The notes: generated by a model not told the origin, from the letters alone. Numbered from the stretch's first letter, positions 49,806-59,153 are shown. The stretch is 64,000 nucleotides of DNA from Petrotoga mobilis SJ95 (GCF_000018605.1 NC_010003.1:1340501-1404500), one strand, 5' to 3'. Translations and numbers: made by a program.

Positions 49806-51330
49806 TTTCGTGGGAGAGTATTGTAGAAAAGGAAGTAGAGGTGTATAACGAAGTCTTAAATAGATTTGGAGGAAGTAATGCCTAAAGAGAGAGAATTTAT
49901 TAAATCTTTTTTTCAGTTTTCAATGGGTCAATGGATAGCTGCTTTGATTTCCTTCATCACTACTCCTATTACCACTTGGCTTATAATCCCAGAGGAGTTT
50001 GGTAAGGCATCGATGTTTACTTTGGCTTTCAATTTACTTCTCAACGTTGCACTTCTTGGAGCGGATCAGAGCTTTGTTCGTATGTTTTATGAAAGGTCTG
50101 AGGATAAGAGAAGGGATTTACTTTGGGATTCTTTGTTGCCGAGTTTGAGTATAGGCGTTGTTGTTTTTGTTGTCATTGGTATCTTTTGGAAAGAGTTGTC
50201 TTTCATTCTTTTTGGAGATTATAATCATTTTCTTCCGATTTTTTTGTTGGGCGTTACCATATTAATCGGTATTTTAGAGAGATTTTCCACTTTGGCTGTT
50301 CGGATGAAAAAAAGAGGTATCGCTTTTTCTACGTTGAGGGTAGTAAACGGAGTAACAAATGCGGTTTTTACAATTTTATACGCCCTTTTTGTTTCAAGAA
50401 GTTTTTATGCTGTTATCATTGGTTTGTTTTTTTCTCATATAGTTACCGCTTTATTAGCGATCTTTTTTGAAAGAGAATTGTGGTTTGGTAAGTTCAAAGT
50501 TGATTTTAAATCTATAAAAGCGATTGTTAGGTACGGTCTCCCTTTTGTTCCTACTTTTTTAATTACTTGGCTTTTTCAATCGATAGATAGGTTGTCGTTA
50601 AGAAATTATTCTGATTTCACGGAGATAGGTTTGTATTCTGCTGCTTTCAAAGTAGTTTCAGTGATGAGCTTAATTCAAGCTGGTTTTACTACGTTTTGGA
50701 CTCCCGTTTCTTATGAAAGCTACGAAAAAGAACCTGAGAGTAAGGGGATTTTTGAGAAGACCTCTGTGTTTATAGCCGCTGCGATGTTTGTGTTTGGATT
50801 GCTATTAGTTGTGTTTAAAGATGTGATATTTTTGCTTTTAGAGAGTTCTTATAGGCAGGCGGCTGGAATTAGCTCTTTTTTGATTTTGATGCCTATTATG
50901 TATACTGTTTCTGAAACGACGGTTGTTGGTATCAATTTTAAGAAAAAAACATATTGGCATATGTTGATAGCAACTGTGGCAGCAGGGGTTAACGTGTTTG
51001 GGAATTTGATGCTTGTTCCTGTATATGGTGCAAAAGGTGCAGCATTTTCTACTGGGGTGTCGTATATAGTTTTCTTTTGTATGAGGACGTTTATATCTAG
51101 GAGTTTGTTCCCTGTTAATTACCATTTGGGTAAATTTTTTATTAGTACCTTTGTTTTTGTGGTCGTTGCTTTTATAAACACTTTTGTTATTAATATGGTT
51201 TTTCAGGTTGTGTCTGCTGTTTTGGGTTTGATCGTTGTAATGTTTGTGTATAGAGATCAGGTGAAATATGTGTTTGATTTGGGGGTTGATTTGATGAGGG
51301 AAGTGAAGGAGAGGGTTGCTAGCAGGTGAA
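49806..51330 (+). repeat. 1.5-kb segmental duplication of 56228-57752
   Basis: It begins inside the last 25 codons of the upstream glycosyltransferase (TTTTCGTGGGAGAGTATTGT) and extends through the whole flippase gene. The two copies appear identical over the first ~1.27 kb and differ at scattered positions only in the last ~230 bases. The pattern indicates recent duplication or gene conversion. Confidence 0.9.
49878..51329 (+). CDS. Polysaccharide flippase (MATE/Wzx type), copy 1, 483 aa
   Basis: A 12-14 helix transporter of the polysaccharide biosynthesis/MOP superfamily. Hydrophobic segments alternate throughout, from SMGQWIAALISFITTPITTW to a C-terminal VAFINTFVINMVFQVVSAVL. Typical features are LVRYGLPF-like IKAIVRYGLPFVPTFLITWL and a QSIDRLSLRNYSDFTEIGLY segment. 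It would flip undecaprenyl-linked repeat units across the membrane. ATG 49878 follows GGAGGAAGTA. It has no complete glycosyltransferase upstream, only the last codons of one, so this copy arose by duplication from 56300. Confidence 0.9.
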   Translation: MPKEREFIKSFFQFSMGQWIAALISFITTPITTWLIIPEEFGKASMFTLAFNLLLNVALLGADQSFVRMFYERSEDKRRDLLWDSLLPSLSIGVVVFVVIGIFWKELSFILFGDYNHFLPIFLLGVTILIGILERFSTLAVRMKKRGIAFSTLRVVNGVTNAVFTILYALFVSRSFYAVIIGLFFSHIVTALLAIFFERELWFGKFKVDFKSIKAIVRYGLPFVPTFLITWLFQSIDRLSLRNYSDFTEIGLYSAAFKVVSVMSLIQAGFTTFWTPVSYESYEKEPESKGIFEKTSVFIAAAMFVFGLLLVVFKDVIFLLLESSYRQAAGISSFLILMPIMYTVSETTVVGINFKKKTYWHMLIATVAAGVNVFGNLMLVPVYGAKGAAFSTGVSYIVFFCMRTFISRSLFPVNYHLGKFFISTFVFVVVAFINTFVINMVFQVVSAVLGLIVVMFVYRDQVKYVFDLGVDLMREVKERVASR

Positions 51331-51609
51331 GGGGGAGTTGGTAGGGCTTTACCGAGGTCGCAGAAATACTAATGGAATACTATATGGGTAAATGATTTAG
51401 TTAATTATTAGATAAAATATTAGATTGTTGAAAATATACAAGGCATCTAAATAAGGCGTCTTTTTTATTGGTTGAGTCTTTTATCTGCCTATGTAAGATT
51501 ACTTAGCTTATTTTAAGGCAATGATTTGAGGTGGTTCTGTTAAATAGAATAAAACAGGTGATTTTATGTGCTATGCCTAACCGAATACGGGTTCTTTCCA
51601 CTGATTGTT

Positions 51610-51765
51610 TAATCCTATCCATTATTTTCTAGAAAAAGAACTTTCTGTCTCAGCATCTCAAATTTGTTTCTTCTATACATTATCCTTTTAATAACTTTCA
51701 GTTTATTCACAGAACTTTCTGCTAGCCCATTGTTGTATTCATATACAATAGCATTTCTAACCGCT
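51610..51765 (-). pseudogene. Remnant of an ISL3-like transposase C-terminus
   Basis: The minus strand reads AIVYEYNNGLAESSVNKLKV, then IKRIMYRRNKFEMLRQKVLF. This matches the '.SNGL.EG.VNK.K.iKR.MYGR..Fe.L..k.l' ending of such transposases. Upstream it decays into stops. Between 51330 and 51610 I see nothing recognisable. Confidence 0.65.
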
Positions 51766-51904
51766 TACATATCTCTTTTTAAACCACTCACAAATTTATC
51801 TATTTTTCTAATTTTTAAGTTACTAGCTTTTTCTCGAAAAGTGTACCACCCTATCACACAAATCCTGTATAATGAATTTGGTAAAAAAAAATGTACGATT
51901 TTTG

Positions 51905-52000
51905 TATTTTAACAAACACAAAAGTCAAAGAGCGATAGCAAAAGAAATGGGGATACACAGAGCGACGGTTAAAAGAGCTATTAAGCAAGGGAGATAGAGG
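51905..52000 (+). pseudogene. N-terminal remnant of an IS21 IstA
   Basis: FNKHKSQRAIAKEMGIHRAT followed by VKRAIKQGR and a stop is the helix-turn-helix start of IstA-type transposases. No further part follows. The preceding stretch ACGATTTTTGTATTTTAAC... recurs at 53838. Confidence 0.5.
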
Positions 52001-52229
52001 AGAAACTTGGTATCAATCAAAAAGAAGGATAAAGGAAACAAGGGTAGACACATAAGTATAGCGATGAAGAGTCTTTTGAACTGAGCCATATTATTTGAAC
52101 TCTTCTTTTAATTTTTGTTATTGGCTTTTAAAAAGGTAGCTTCCCTATAAGTTATAATTTAAATGTGTTGATAAAACAATAAAGAATGAGGAAAAACTAA
52201 ATGAAAGAGATTTTTTTAGAATTAGTTAT

Positions 52230-52457
52230 TTGATTAATAGGAGTTATTATAAAGATTTATTTGCGCTAAAAAGTTTTTCAAATCAAGATACTATTTCTAC
52301 GGGTGATTCTATTGCTGATAAAGATGTTCTCGAAAGTTTGTTTAGTTATGGCTTTATAGAAAATAGAGGAATCGATGGGGGTAATTCAAATTTAAATAGT
52401 GGAGGAACTATTTATAGTATTAATAGATATGGAATTATCGTAAGGGATATCCTTTAG
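52230..52457 (+). CDS. Hypothetical protein, 75 aa or longer
   Basis: Open from an upstream stop near 52160; the first standard start is TTG 52230. The product has a helix-rich N-part (SYYKDLFALKSFSNQD) and a glycine/asparagine-rich strand part (GGNSNLNSGGTIYSINRYGI). The frame continues upstream without ATG (NEEKLNERDFFRISYLINRS), so the gene may be 5'-truncated. Family unknown. It sits between IS remnants. Confidence 0.35.
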   Translation: MINRSYYKDLFALKSFSNQDTISTGDSIADKDVLESLFSYGFIENRGIDGGNSNLNSGGTIYSINRYGIIVRDIL

Positions 52458-52591
52458 TTTTATGAAAATGTATAGAAATGATGAATGCATTGAAATAATA
52501 ATTGAAGATCATAAAAATATGAAGCAAAATTAAAAGACATCGAATTATGATCTAACCAATCTTTTTCACGGACATCTAATATTAACTAATG

Positions 52592-52786
52592 TGTTCTTTT
52601 TCTTTTTAATATTTTTTCGTGTATAATTGCCATGAGCTCTCAGTTCTTGATTTTGTACTTTGTAATGATAGTTAGGATCATATTGTTTCACCTCGCTTTA
52701 GTATTGTTTGAGGATCTGCCTTAATCCTTAGACCTCTTCTAGGGCGTTCCCTACTAATACGGCCTTGAAAGGTCCATCAAGTATCG
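52592..52786 (-). mobile_element. IS110 deletion derivative retaining both ends
   Basis: It consists of the last ~25 codons of the IS110 transposase (TGCCATGAGCTCTCAGTTCTTG region) joined directly to its non-coding 5' end (CACCTCGCTTTAGTATTG to ATCAAGTATCGG). About 1.1 kb of coding sequence, by comparison with 8232..9494, is lost. The putative bridge-RNA scaffold is kept with a different internal loop, so it could be mobilised by the intact enzyme. Confidence 0.7.
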
Positions 52787-52807
52787 GTGCCTTGAATTTT
52801 GCAAATT

Positions 52808-53799
52808 CTAATAGGATAAGGTTTAACCCAATAAAATATAAACATCAATCTATTTGGATAGGATGCACTATAGATAACAAAAATGGTTTATCTAGAGGAA
52901 CATGGAATTAGTTGTTAGTGGTGATAATATGGATGCTGATTTGGTATTTTCAATAAAGAATTCTGACCATAATAAAATTTATGTTGTGAGAGATAATAAA
53001 ATACTTTTTCGATTAAAAATTAAAGAACCAGATAAAGACAAATATGATTCTTATGACGGAGAATTAGATATAATGATGGATGGAATTAAAAATCATCCTT
53101 TTGATAATTTGTATTTTCAAAAAGATAATCACAAAGAAAAGTTCAAAAAATCGATTTATAAGGTATCTTGGCATGGATTTAGTTATAATCAAAATGGAAA
53201 TATAAAAATGCCAGTTATAAATCTCAAAAACCAAAAAAATCAAAAAGATTTAGAAATAAGACATGAAGGTAAAATTAAAAACGATAAATTGTTTCCATTT
53301 CCAATTTGTAGCTTATATATTCCTAAAAATTTTTTTGATAATTCAATAAAATTTCAAAAAATTCAAGATGGAATACCCAAGGACAATATCATTAATGTAA
53401 AAAAAGATGTTTTTTCTAGGATTGATTTTTTTATTTTGCCAAAAAATTATAGTGCAAATGACTTTTTTTTGACATTAGCGAGTTTGTTATATTTAATTTC
53501 AGATAATACTTTATTTTCTAGAGAATATCATGGTGAAGTTAGAAAACTGAAAAAATATCATCCTTACAAATCTTTTAAAAATTATCGATCATGATATTCT
53601 TTATAGAATAATAGAAAATGAAGAAACATATTTACCTGAGTTGGATAATACATATAGCCTATTTTTACATAATCCAAATAATTCTTTTGATGTGCTATAT
53701 AATAGATTAACAAAGATAGGGGAAGATAGATATTCTCTAAGAGATGAACATGATAAAGAATTAGAAAGAATAAGAAATAAATATAAAAGCAATGATTAA
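52808..53799 (+). pseudogene. Hypothetical gene with two frameshifts
   Basis: Three frames in succession form one plausible protein. The first is RFNPIKYKHQSIWIGCTIDN to LSRGTW. The second (52902-53594) reads LVVSGDNMDADLVFSIKNSD through SLLYLISDNTLFSREYHGEV. The third reads KIIDHDILYRIIENEETYLP to the end ERIRNKYKSND (53799). The second shift lies in an A-run near 53548, where one fewer A would join the frames. It contains SWHGFSYNQNG and several lysine/asparagine-rich stretches. The function is unknown. It directly follows the IS110 derivative, so its 5' end may be missing. Confidence 0.5.
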
Positions 53800-53871
53800 A
53801 AAATTAAAGAGCAGACGATTTGAAAAAAGAATTTTACGATTTTTGTATTTTAACAAACACAAAATACCCTC

Positions 53872-54285
53872 TTCAGAAATAGGTAGAAAGTACAACTAAA
53901 AAAAGGTAAAATAAGTAAAGGCAATAAGAAAAAGAGCTAAAATATTAGGAAATTATCCTAAGCGCTCTTTGAAAAACTTAAAAAAAGAAACCAAATCCTT
54001 GACCTTCTGAACAAAGATAGCTCTAAGCAAAGCCCGAAGGGAGTACCTGTTCTGCCCATCTTATTATTGAAATCTGGGACAACGGACCAATCGATCATAT
54101 CGATTAAATCGAGAAGATACTTAAATTCAGAATGTTCTTTCATATAATCAGAGTAGACGAAATCGAAGTACAGTTGAAACAATAAAGATATGGTATCAAA
54201 TAAATTATACAGTGAGGAGTTAAAAAGCATAATATTGAAGGTATTAAAAGTTAGTTGCAATGCATGTTTTAGAGTTTCTGAAGAC
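53872..54285 (-). mobile_element. DDE-transposase IS, copy 4, MITE-like deletion derivative
   Basis: The left end CCCTCTTCAGAAATAGG and right end AGTTTCTGAAGAC enclose only about 410 bases. These hold the non-coding arms and a piece of the N-terminal codons (YFDFVYSDYMKEHSEFKYLL to VPDFNNKMGRTG). It is closest to copy 3. It cannot encode a transposase but keeps both inverted repeats. Confidence 0.75.
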
Positions 54286-54317
54286 AGTAAAAATAAATTA
54301 TTAAGGAGGTAACAGTA

Positions 54318-54890
54318 ATGAAAGCTGGAGACTTCAAAAAAACAGTTTTAGATAATTTACAATTGAACATCCAGAATGGCAGTCGGGCAAGCATGGCGGA
54401 TTACAAAAAAGCTTTAGACAAAATTTTAGATATAGCAGATGAAGCGGAAATACCTATTGAAGAAATTGAAGACCAATTAAGATATGTACAAGCCGAACCG
54501 GAAGATTGTGCAGAAAGTTTGACTAATGTCTTTGCAAGAGGACTGTTAGAATGGTATTTAGAAGAACCTGGTAGAATCTATTTCTTGGAAGGCGCAGTAA
54601 AAGAACTAGGGGCGCAAGATGGCTTCAGTATTTTATCAAAAGGCCAGTACCTATATTGGGTAGAAGTTTTATTAGAAGTAACCGAGAAAGGTTTGGAAGA
54701 AATAGAGGAACCAGATCTTATAAATATGGATTTAACAGAAACAGATTCGGAATTAGTAGATTTGGAAGAAATAGCAGAAACAGATTGGGATGATACAGAT
54801 TTGTTAGAAGCAGTTTTGGAAGATTTGAATTTGGAAGAAACACCAGAAATAGATACAGAAGATCAAAATAACAAAGAAATAAAAAACTAA
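54318..54890 (+). CDS. Acidic hypothetical protein, 190 aa
   Basis: ATG 54318 follows AAGGAGGTAACAGTA. The first 120 residues are helical (MKAGDFKKTVLDNLQLNIQN, KKALDKILDIADEAEIPIEE, NVFARGLLEWYLEEPGRIYF). The last 60 are highly acidic (LTETDSELVDLEEIAETDWD and so on). No signal peptide or membrane segment. I do not recognise a family. The clean start and frame argue for a real gene. It sits between the MITE-like IS copy and a glycosyltransferase. Confidence 0.65.
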   Translation: MKAGDFKKTVLDNLQLNIQNGSRASMADYKKALDKILDIADEAEIPIEEIEDQLRYVQAEPEDCAESLTNVFARGLLEWYLEEPGRIYFLEGAVKELGAQDGFSILSKGQYLYWVEVLLEVTEKGLEEIEEPDLINMDLTETDSELVDLEEIAETDWDDTDLLEAVLEDLNLEETPEIDTEDQNNKEIKN

Positions 54891-55095
54891 GTTTTATACT
54901 GAATCCCGACCTTATTGATGGTGATCTTTTCAAAAAAACATTTTTAAAGTTGCTATATTCGATGGAGGATTCACAGAAATATCAAAAGGACAATAATAAA
55001 ATCAGAATAATAGTCAAGGCATTTGCATTTAATAAACGAAAAGCATTCTGATTTTTTGATGTTAAAACTGAAATTACATTCGGAGTTGATAAATA

Positions 55096-56307
55096 GTGAA
55101 GGTACTGTTCATAACAAATTTGTTGCCATTTTCTCATAATCCTGCACGTGGGATTTTCATAACAAATAGGCTTAAAACTATGCAAAGTTTTGATATAAAC
55201 TTCGATGTTTATGGTATTACTTCTAAAGATTCTTTTGGAGTAAAATTTTTAAAAAAGATTCTTTCTATACCAAGCGTAAATTCTACTGATTCATTTTATG
55301 AAGTCGATGGTGTAAAATACAAATATGCGTCTTTTAGTAGAAGTTTAGGTGATGTCTTTAATTCGAGAGTATTGAAGAAAAATAATCAAATTAAAGATTC
55401 AAAAGAAGTTGCAGAGGATCTATTTGATAAAATTAAGCATAATGAGTTTGATATAATCCATGCCCATGGGATGTATGACGCACCTGCTGGATTAGTTGCG
55501 AAACTGTTATCGCAAAAGTTAAGTGTTCCATATGTAGTTACTTGCCATGGTAGCGATATAAACTTAGCGATGCCTAAGGCAAAAGAATTGTACGTTGATG
55601 TTTTAGAAAATGCTGCAAAGGTTATCTTTGTAAGTAATGCCTTATTGAACAAAGCTAAATCATTTGGATATGCTGGTGAGAATTCTGTTGTTATTCCCAA
55701 TGGAATCGAACCAGATATCTTTAAACCTTTGGATAAAGAAAAGATAAAAGAAGAACAGGGGCTGTCTAAAAAGGTTGTTGGGTTTGTAGGTGGATTGAAG
55801 AAAGTAAAAAGGGCAGATAAATTGCCCGAAATTTTTTCTTACATTTCTTCAATCTACGATGCTGAGTTTTTAGTTGTTGGAGATGGTGAGTTAAGAAAAG
55901 ATATTGAAAATGAATGTAAGAAAAGAAAGTTGCATGTTAAGTTTGTTGGAAGTGTTTCTCATGAAGATGTACCTTATTATATGAATGCTATGGATGTAAT
56001 GATACTTCCGAGTAGGAATGAAGGCTGGCCGTGCGTTGTATTGGAAGCACAGGGATGTGGGGTAGCTGTTGTTGGTAGCGGCAACGGAGGTATACCTGAG
56101 GCAATTGGAGATGGAGGAATAGTTGTAGAAGAAGGAGAAGATTTTGAAAAAAGGTTTGCTCAATCGGTTGTAAAGTTGTTAGAAAATCCAATTGATGGTA
56201 GTTATTTAAGAAAAAGGGCTTTGGGGTTTTCGTGGGAGAGTATTGTAGAAAAGGAAATAGAGGTGTATAACGAAGCTTTAAATAGATTTGGAGGAAGTAA
56301 TGCCTAA
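55096..56307 (+). CDS. Family 4 glycosyltransferase, 403 aa
   Basis: A complete GT-B enzyme. The N-terminus is VLFITNLLPFSHNPARGIFI. The acceptor domain has DIIHAHGMYDAPAGL and YVVTCHGSDINLAMP. The donor domain has KVIFVSNALLNKAKSFG, VVIPNGIEPDIFKPL, FVGGLKKVKRADKL, FLVVGDGELRKDIE and MILPSRNEGWPCVVLEAQGC (the E.....E motif), then GSGNGGIPEAIGDGG. The start is GTG 55096. The end overlaps the flippase start by eight bases, indicating coupled translation. Its final 25 codons are duplicated at 49806. Confidence 0.9.
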   Translation: MKVLFITNLLPFSHNPARGIFITNRLKTMQSFDINFDVYGITSKDSFGVKFLKKILSIPSVNSTDSFYEVDGVKYKYASFSRSLGDVFNSRVLKKNNQIKDSKEVAEDLFDKIKHNEFDIIHAHGMYDAPAGLVAKLLSQKLSVPYVVTCHGSDINLAMPKAKELYVDVLENAAKVIFVSNALLNKAKSFGYAGENSVVIPNGIEPDIFKPLDKEKIKEEQGLSKKVVGFVGGLKKVKRADKLPEIFSYISSIYDAEFLVVGDGELRKDIENECKKRKLHVKFVGSVSHEDVPYYMNAMDVMILPSRNEGWPCVVLEAQGCGVAVVGSGNGGIPEAIGDGGIVVEEGEDFEKRFAQSVVKLLENPIDGSYLRKRALGFSWESIVEKEIEVYNEALNRFGGSNA

Positions 56308-57751
56308 AGAGAGAGAATTTATTAAATCTTTTTTTCAGTTTTCAATGGGTCAATGGATAGCTGCTTTGATTTCCTTCATCACTACTCCTATTACCACTTG
56401 GCTTATAATCCCAGAGGAGTTTGGTAAGGCATCGATGTTTACTTTGGCTTTCAATTTACTTCTCAACGTTGCACTTCTTGGAGCGGATCAGAGCTTTGTT
56501 CGTATGTTTTATGAAAGGTCTGAGGATAAGAGAAGGGATTTACTTTGGGATTCTTTGTTGCCGAGTTTGAGTATAGGCGTTGTTGTTTTTGTTGTCATTG
56601 GTATCTTTTGGAAAGAGTTGTCTTTCATTCTTTTTGGAGATTATAATCATTTTCTTCCGATTTTTTTGTTGGGCGTTACCATATTAATCGGTATTTTAGA
56701 GAGATTTTCCACTTTGGCTGTTCGGATGAAAAAAAGAGGTATCGCTTTTTCTACGTTGAGGGTAGTAAACGGAGTAACAAATGCGGTTTTTACAATTTTA
56801 TACGCCCTTTTTGTTTCAAGAAGTTTTTATGCTGTTATCATTGGTTTGTTTTTTTCTCATATAGTTACCGCTTTATTAGCGATCTTTTTTGAAAGAGAAT
56901 TGTGGTTTGGTAAGTTCAAAGTTGATTTTAAATCTATAAAAGCGATTGTTAGGTACGGTCTCCCTTTTGTTCCTACTTTTTTAATTACTTGGCTTTTTCA
57001 ATCGATAGATAGGTTGTCGTTAAGAAATTATTCTGATTTCACGGAGATAGGTTTGTATTCTGCTGCTTTCAAAGTAGTTTCAGTGATGAGCTTAATTCAA
57101 GCTGGTTTTACTACGTTTTGGACTCCCGTTTCTTATGAAAGCTACGAAAAAGAACCTGAGAGTAAGGGGATTTTTGAGAAGACCTCTGTGTTTATAGCCG
57201 CTGCGATGTTTGTGTTTGGATTGCTATTAGTTGTGTTTAAAGATGTGATATTTTTGCTTTTAGAGAGTTCTTATAGGCAGGCGGCTGGAATTAGCTCTTT
57301 TTTGATTTTGATGCCTATTATGTATACTGTTTCTGAAACGACGGTTGTTGGTATCAATTTTAAGAAAAAAACATATTGGCATATGTTGATAGCAACTGTG
57401 GCAGCAGGGGTTAACGTGTTTGGGAATTTGATGCTTGTTCCTGTATATGGTGCAAAAGGTGCAGCATTTTCTACTGGGGTGTCGTATATAGTTTTCTTTT
57501 GTATGAGGACGTTTATATCTAAAAGATTGTTTCCTGTGAAATATCATTTGGGTAAATTTTTTATTAGTACGTTTGTTTTTGTGGTCGTTGCTTTTATAAA
57601 CACTTTTGTTCCTAATATAGTTTTTCAGGTTGTATCTGCTGTTTTGGGTTTGGTTGTTGTGATGCTTGTGTATAGAGATCAGGTAAAATATGTGTTTAAT
57701 TTGGGGGTTGGTTTAGTGAGGGAAGTGAAGGAGAGGGTAGTTAGTAGGTGA
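56300..57751 (+). CDS. Polysaccharide flippase (MATE/Wzx type), copy 2, 483 aa
   Basis: It is identical to 49878..51329 over roughly the first 410 residues. It then differs at scattered positions (SKRLFPVKYHLGKF against SRSLFPVNYHLGKF; NTFVPNIVFQ against NTFVINMVFQ; a C-terminus ending VREVKERVVSR). The same 12-14 helix MOP-superfamily topology holds. Here the gene is coupled to a complete glycosyltransferase and followed five bases later by a hicB-like gene, so this is probably the original locus. It would move lipid-linked repeat units across the cytoplasmic membrane. Confidence 0.9.
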   Translation: MPKEREFIKSFFQFSMGQWIAALISFITTPITTWLIIPEEFGKASMFTLAFNLLLNVALLGADQSFVRMFYERSEDKRRDLLWDSLLPSLSIGVVVFVVIGIFWKELSFILFGDYNHFLPIFLLGVTILIGILERFSTLAVRMKKRGIAFSTLRVVNGVTNAVFTILYALFVSRSFYAVIIGLFFSHIVTALLAIFFERELWFGKFKVDFKSIKAIVRYGLPFVPTFLITWLFQSIDRLSLRNYSDFTEIGLYSAAFKVVSVMSLIQAGFTTFWTPVSYESYEKEPESKGIFEKTSVFIAAAMFVFGLLLVVFKDVIFLLLESSYRQAAGISSFLILMPIMYTVSETTVVGINFKKKTYWHMLIATVAAGVNVFGNLMLVPVYGAKGAAFSTGVSYIVFFCMRTFISKRLFPVKYHLGKFFISTFVFVVVAFINTFVPNIVFQVVSAVLGLVVVMLVYRDQVKYVFNLGVGLVREVKERVVSR

Positions 57752-57755
57752 AATT

Positions 57756-57983
57756 ATGAAAATTCTAAGTTATAGAATCTTACTTAAGAAAGAAGCTGAA
57801 GGAGGTTATACCGTTATAGTCCCTCTTCTTCCAGGATGTGTTACATACGGAGATACAATGGAAGAAGCAATAAAAATGGCGAAAGAAGCTATTCAATTAT
57901 ACATAGAAAGCCTGCAAGAACACGGAGAGGAGATACCTTCTGAAGAAGAAACTATGGAGTATACATTAACGGTGGAAATTTAA
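57756..57983 (+). CDS. hicB: HicB-family antitoxin, 75 aa
   Basis: The HicB RNase H-like half-fold is clear: SYRILLKKEAEGGYTVIVPL, LPGCVTYGDTMEEAIKMAKE, AIQLYIESLQEHGEEIPSEE. The length suits the short HicB form without an added DNA-binding domain. It normally binds HicA and neutralises its RNase activity, but the hicA gene that begins at the next base is truncated. It may thus be an orphan antitoxin. ATG 57756 lies close behind the flippase gene. Confidence 0.88.
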   Translation: MKILSYRILLKKEAEGGYTVIVPLLPGCVTYGDTMEEAIKMAKEAIQLYIESLQEHGEEIPSEEETMEYTLTVEI

Positions 57984-58112
57984 ATGTCGAAACTACCAAA
58001 CCTTACCCCTCAGCAAGTTATCAAAATTCTTGAAAAGCAAGGTTTTGTGTTAGATAGGGTTAAATGCACATAGTGAAAGAAAAGTAGTTAGCAATTGAAA
58101 ATGTTCATTAAA
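57984..58112 (+). pseudogene. hicA: hicA toxin gene with an internal deletion
   Basis: The frame starts ATG 57984 as MSKLPNLTPQQVIKILEKQG followed by FVLDRVK and then C-T-stop. In another frame AHSERKVVSN follows, corresponding to the later 'H...grkvv.p' strand. The catalytic histidine segment (usually G(S/T)H) between them is missing. The toxin should be inactive. Confidence 0.75.
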
Positions 58113-58133
58113 ATTAGCAGCAATTTTTATTCG

Positions 58134-58162
58134 AAAAAACGCCCACGTCGGGCGTCTTTTCA
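58134..58162. terminator. Terminator between hicBA and the Rpn-family gene
   Basis: ACGCCC-ACGTC-GGGCGT with A-run on the left and CTTTT on the right. It can serve both strands and ends just before the stop codon of the minus-strand gene. Confidence 0.8.
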
Positions 58163-58166
58163 GAAA

Positions 58167-59153
58167 CTATTTCAATAACTCTTTTAGTTCTTCTATGGTT
58201 ATTTCCAACAAGTTATCTCCTATGTAATCTATCGTCTTCTCATCTGCTTTTCTTATCTTATCTTTTATTTCTTCAGTTAGTTGGTTACCAAATCTTTTGC
58301 TTAATATTCTAATTGCAAATTCAAGTTTCCCTTCTCTTTCACCTTCTAATTTAGCCTTTTCTCTGTCTCTTTTTGCTATCTCTTCTAATGTGTTAAACAT
58401 TTTTGGCACCTCCATTTCTTTTAGCTCTTCGAACCTTTCTTCTATCTCTTCGTAATCTGTCCTCTTTCCGAACAGTTCTATGAATGCGTTTCTGTGTTTA
58501 TCAAACTTTTCTTTTTCTTCTTGTGGCAACTTCGATATTATATCTTTATTTATAATCTTTAGCAACTCTTCTGCGTTTTTTATCCTTACGTTTGGTTTGT
58601 CCGTTAATAAGATTACCCCTAGTGCCTTCTTCATGTTTATTATCGTTTCTTCTTTTATATTACTTAAATTTATTAGTTCATAATTTGCTTTTATTAAGTA
58701 TTCTTCCATGTTTTTTATCTCTGTTATCTTGTCTTTTACATCCATTGGTGATGTCCATTTCGCTTTTCCATCGTAAAAGACCATCCCTATTATGACTGGT
58801 AGTTTGAATCCTTTTTGCTCTGATTCTTTTTTGTGACTTTTTACATATTGTTCCCATATTCTTACTTTGTATGCCAACATCCTGAATGCCATCAGTTGGT
58901 CAACTCTACTTTGATGCTCCAACAATAAGTATATGTATACATCTTGACCGTTTCTTTTTTCTATCTTGTATAGTATGTCTGATCTTTTTATGGAGAAGTC
59001 TTTGCCTATTAGTTCAGTTTGTTCACGTTTTAAATCTGTTTCTTTTATTTGTTTTGTTATCTCTCTTGGTAGAAAGGCTTTTAGAAAGTCATAGAATACG
59101 GTTCTGTCTTCAAATAATTCTTTGAATATCGAATCTTTTATTGGATTAGACAT
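58167..59153 (-). CDS. Rpn-family recombination-promoting nuclease (YhgA-like, PD-(D/E)XK), 328 aa
   Basis: The N-terminal nuclease domain reads NPIKDSIFKELFEDRTVFYD, FLPREITKQI, then KRSDILYKIEKRNG and DVYIYLLLEHQSRVDQLMAF. The D of SDILY and E..Q of LLEHQS are the PD-(D/E)XK-like positions of this family. The C-terminal part is charged and helical (KAKLEGEREGKLEFAIRIL) and ends in the small domain of Rpn proteins. ATG 59153 follows AAAAAGGAGAAGCTT. Such proteins promote RecA-independent recombination in Escherichia coli; some are annotated as transposases. A fragment of a paralogue lies at 1..148. Confidence 0.85.
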   Translation of the reverse strand: MSNPIKDSIFKELFEDRTVFYDFLKAFLPREITKQIKETDLKREQTELIGKDFSIKRSDILYKIEKRNGQDVYIYLLLEHQSRVDQLMAFRMLAYKVRIWEQYVKSHKKESEQKGFKLPVIIGMVFYDGKAKWTSPMDVKDKITEIKNMEEYLIKANYELINLSNIKEETIINMKKALGVILLTDKPNVRIKNAEELLKIINKDIISKLPQEEKEKFDKHRNAFIELFGKRTDYEEIEERFEELKEMEVPKMFNTLEEIAKRDREKAKLEGEREGKLEFAIRILSKRFGNQLTEEIKDKIRKADEKTIDYIGDNLLEITIEELKELLK

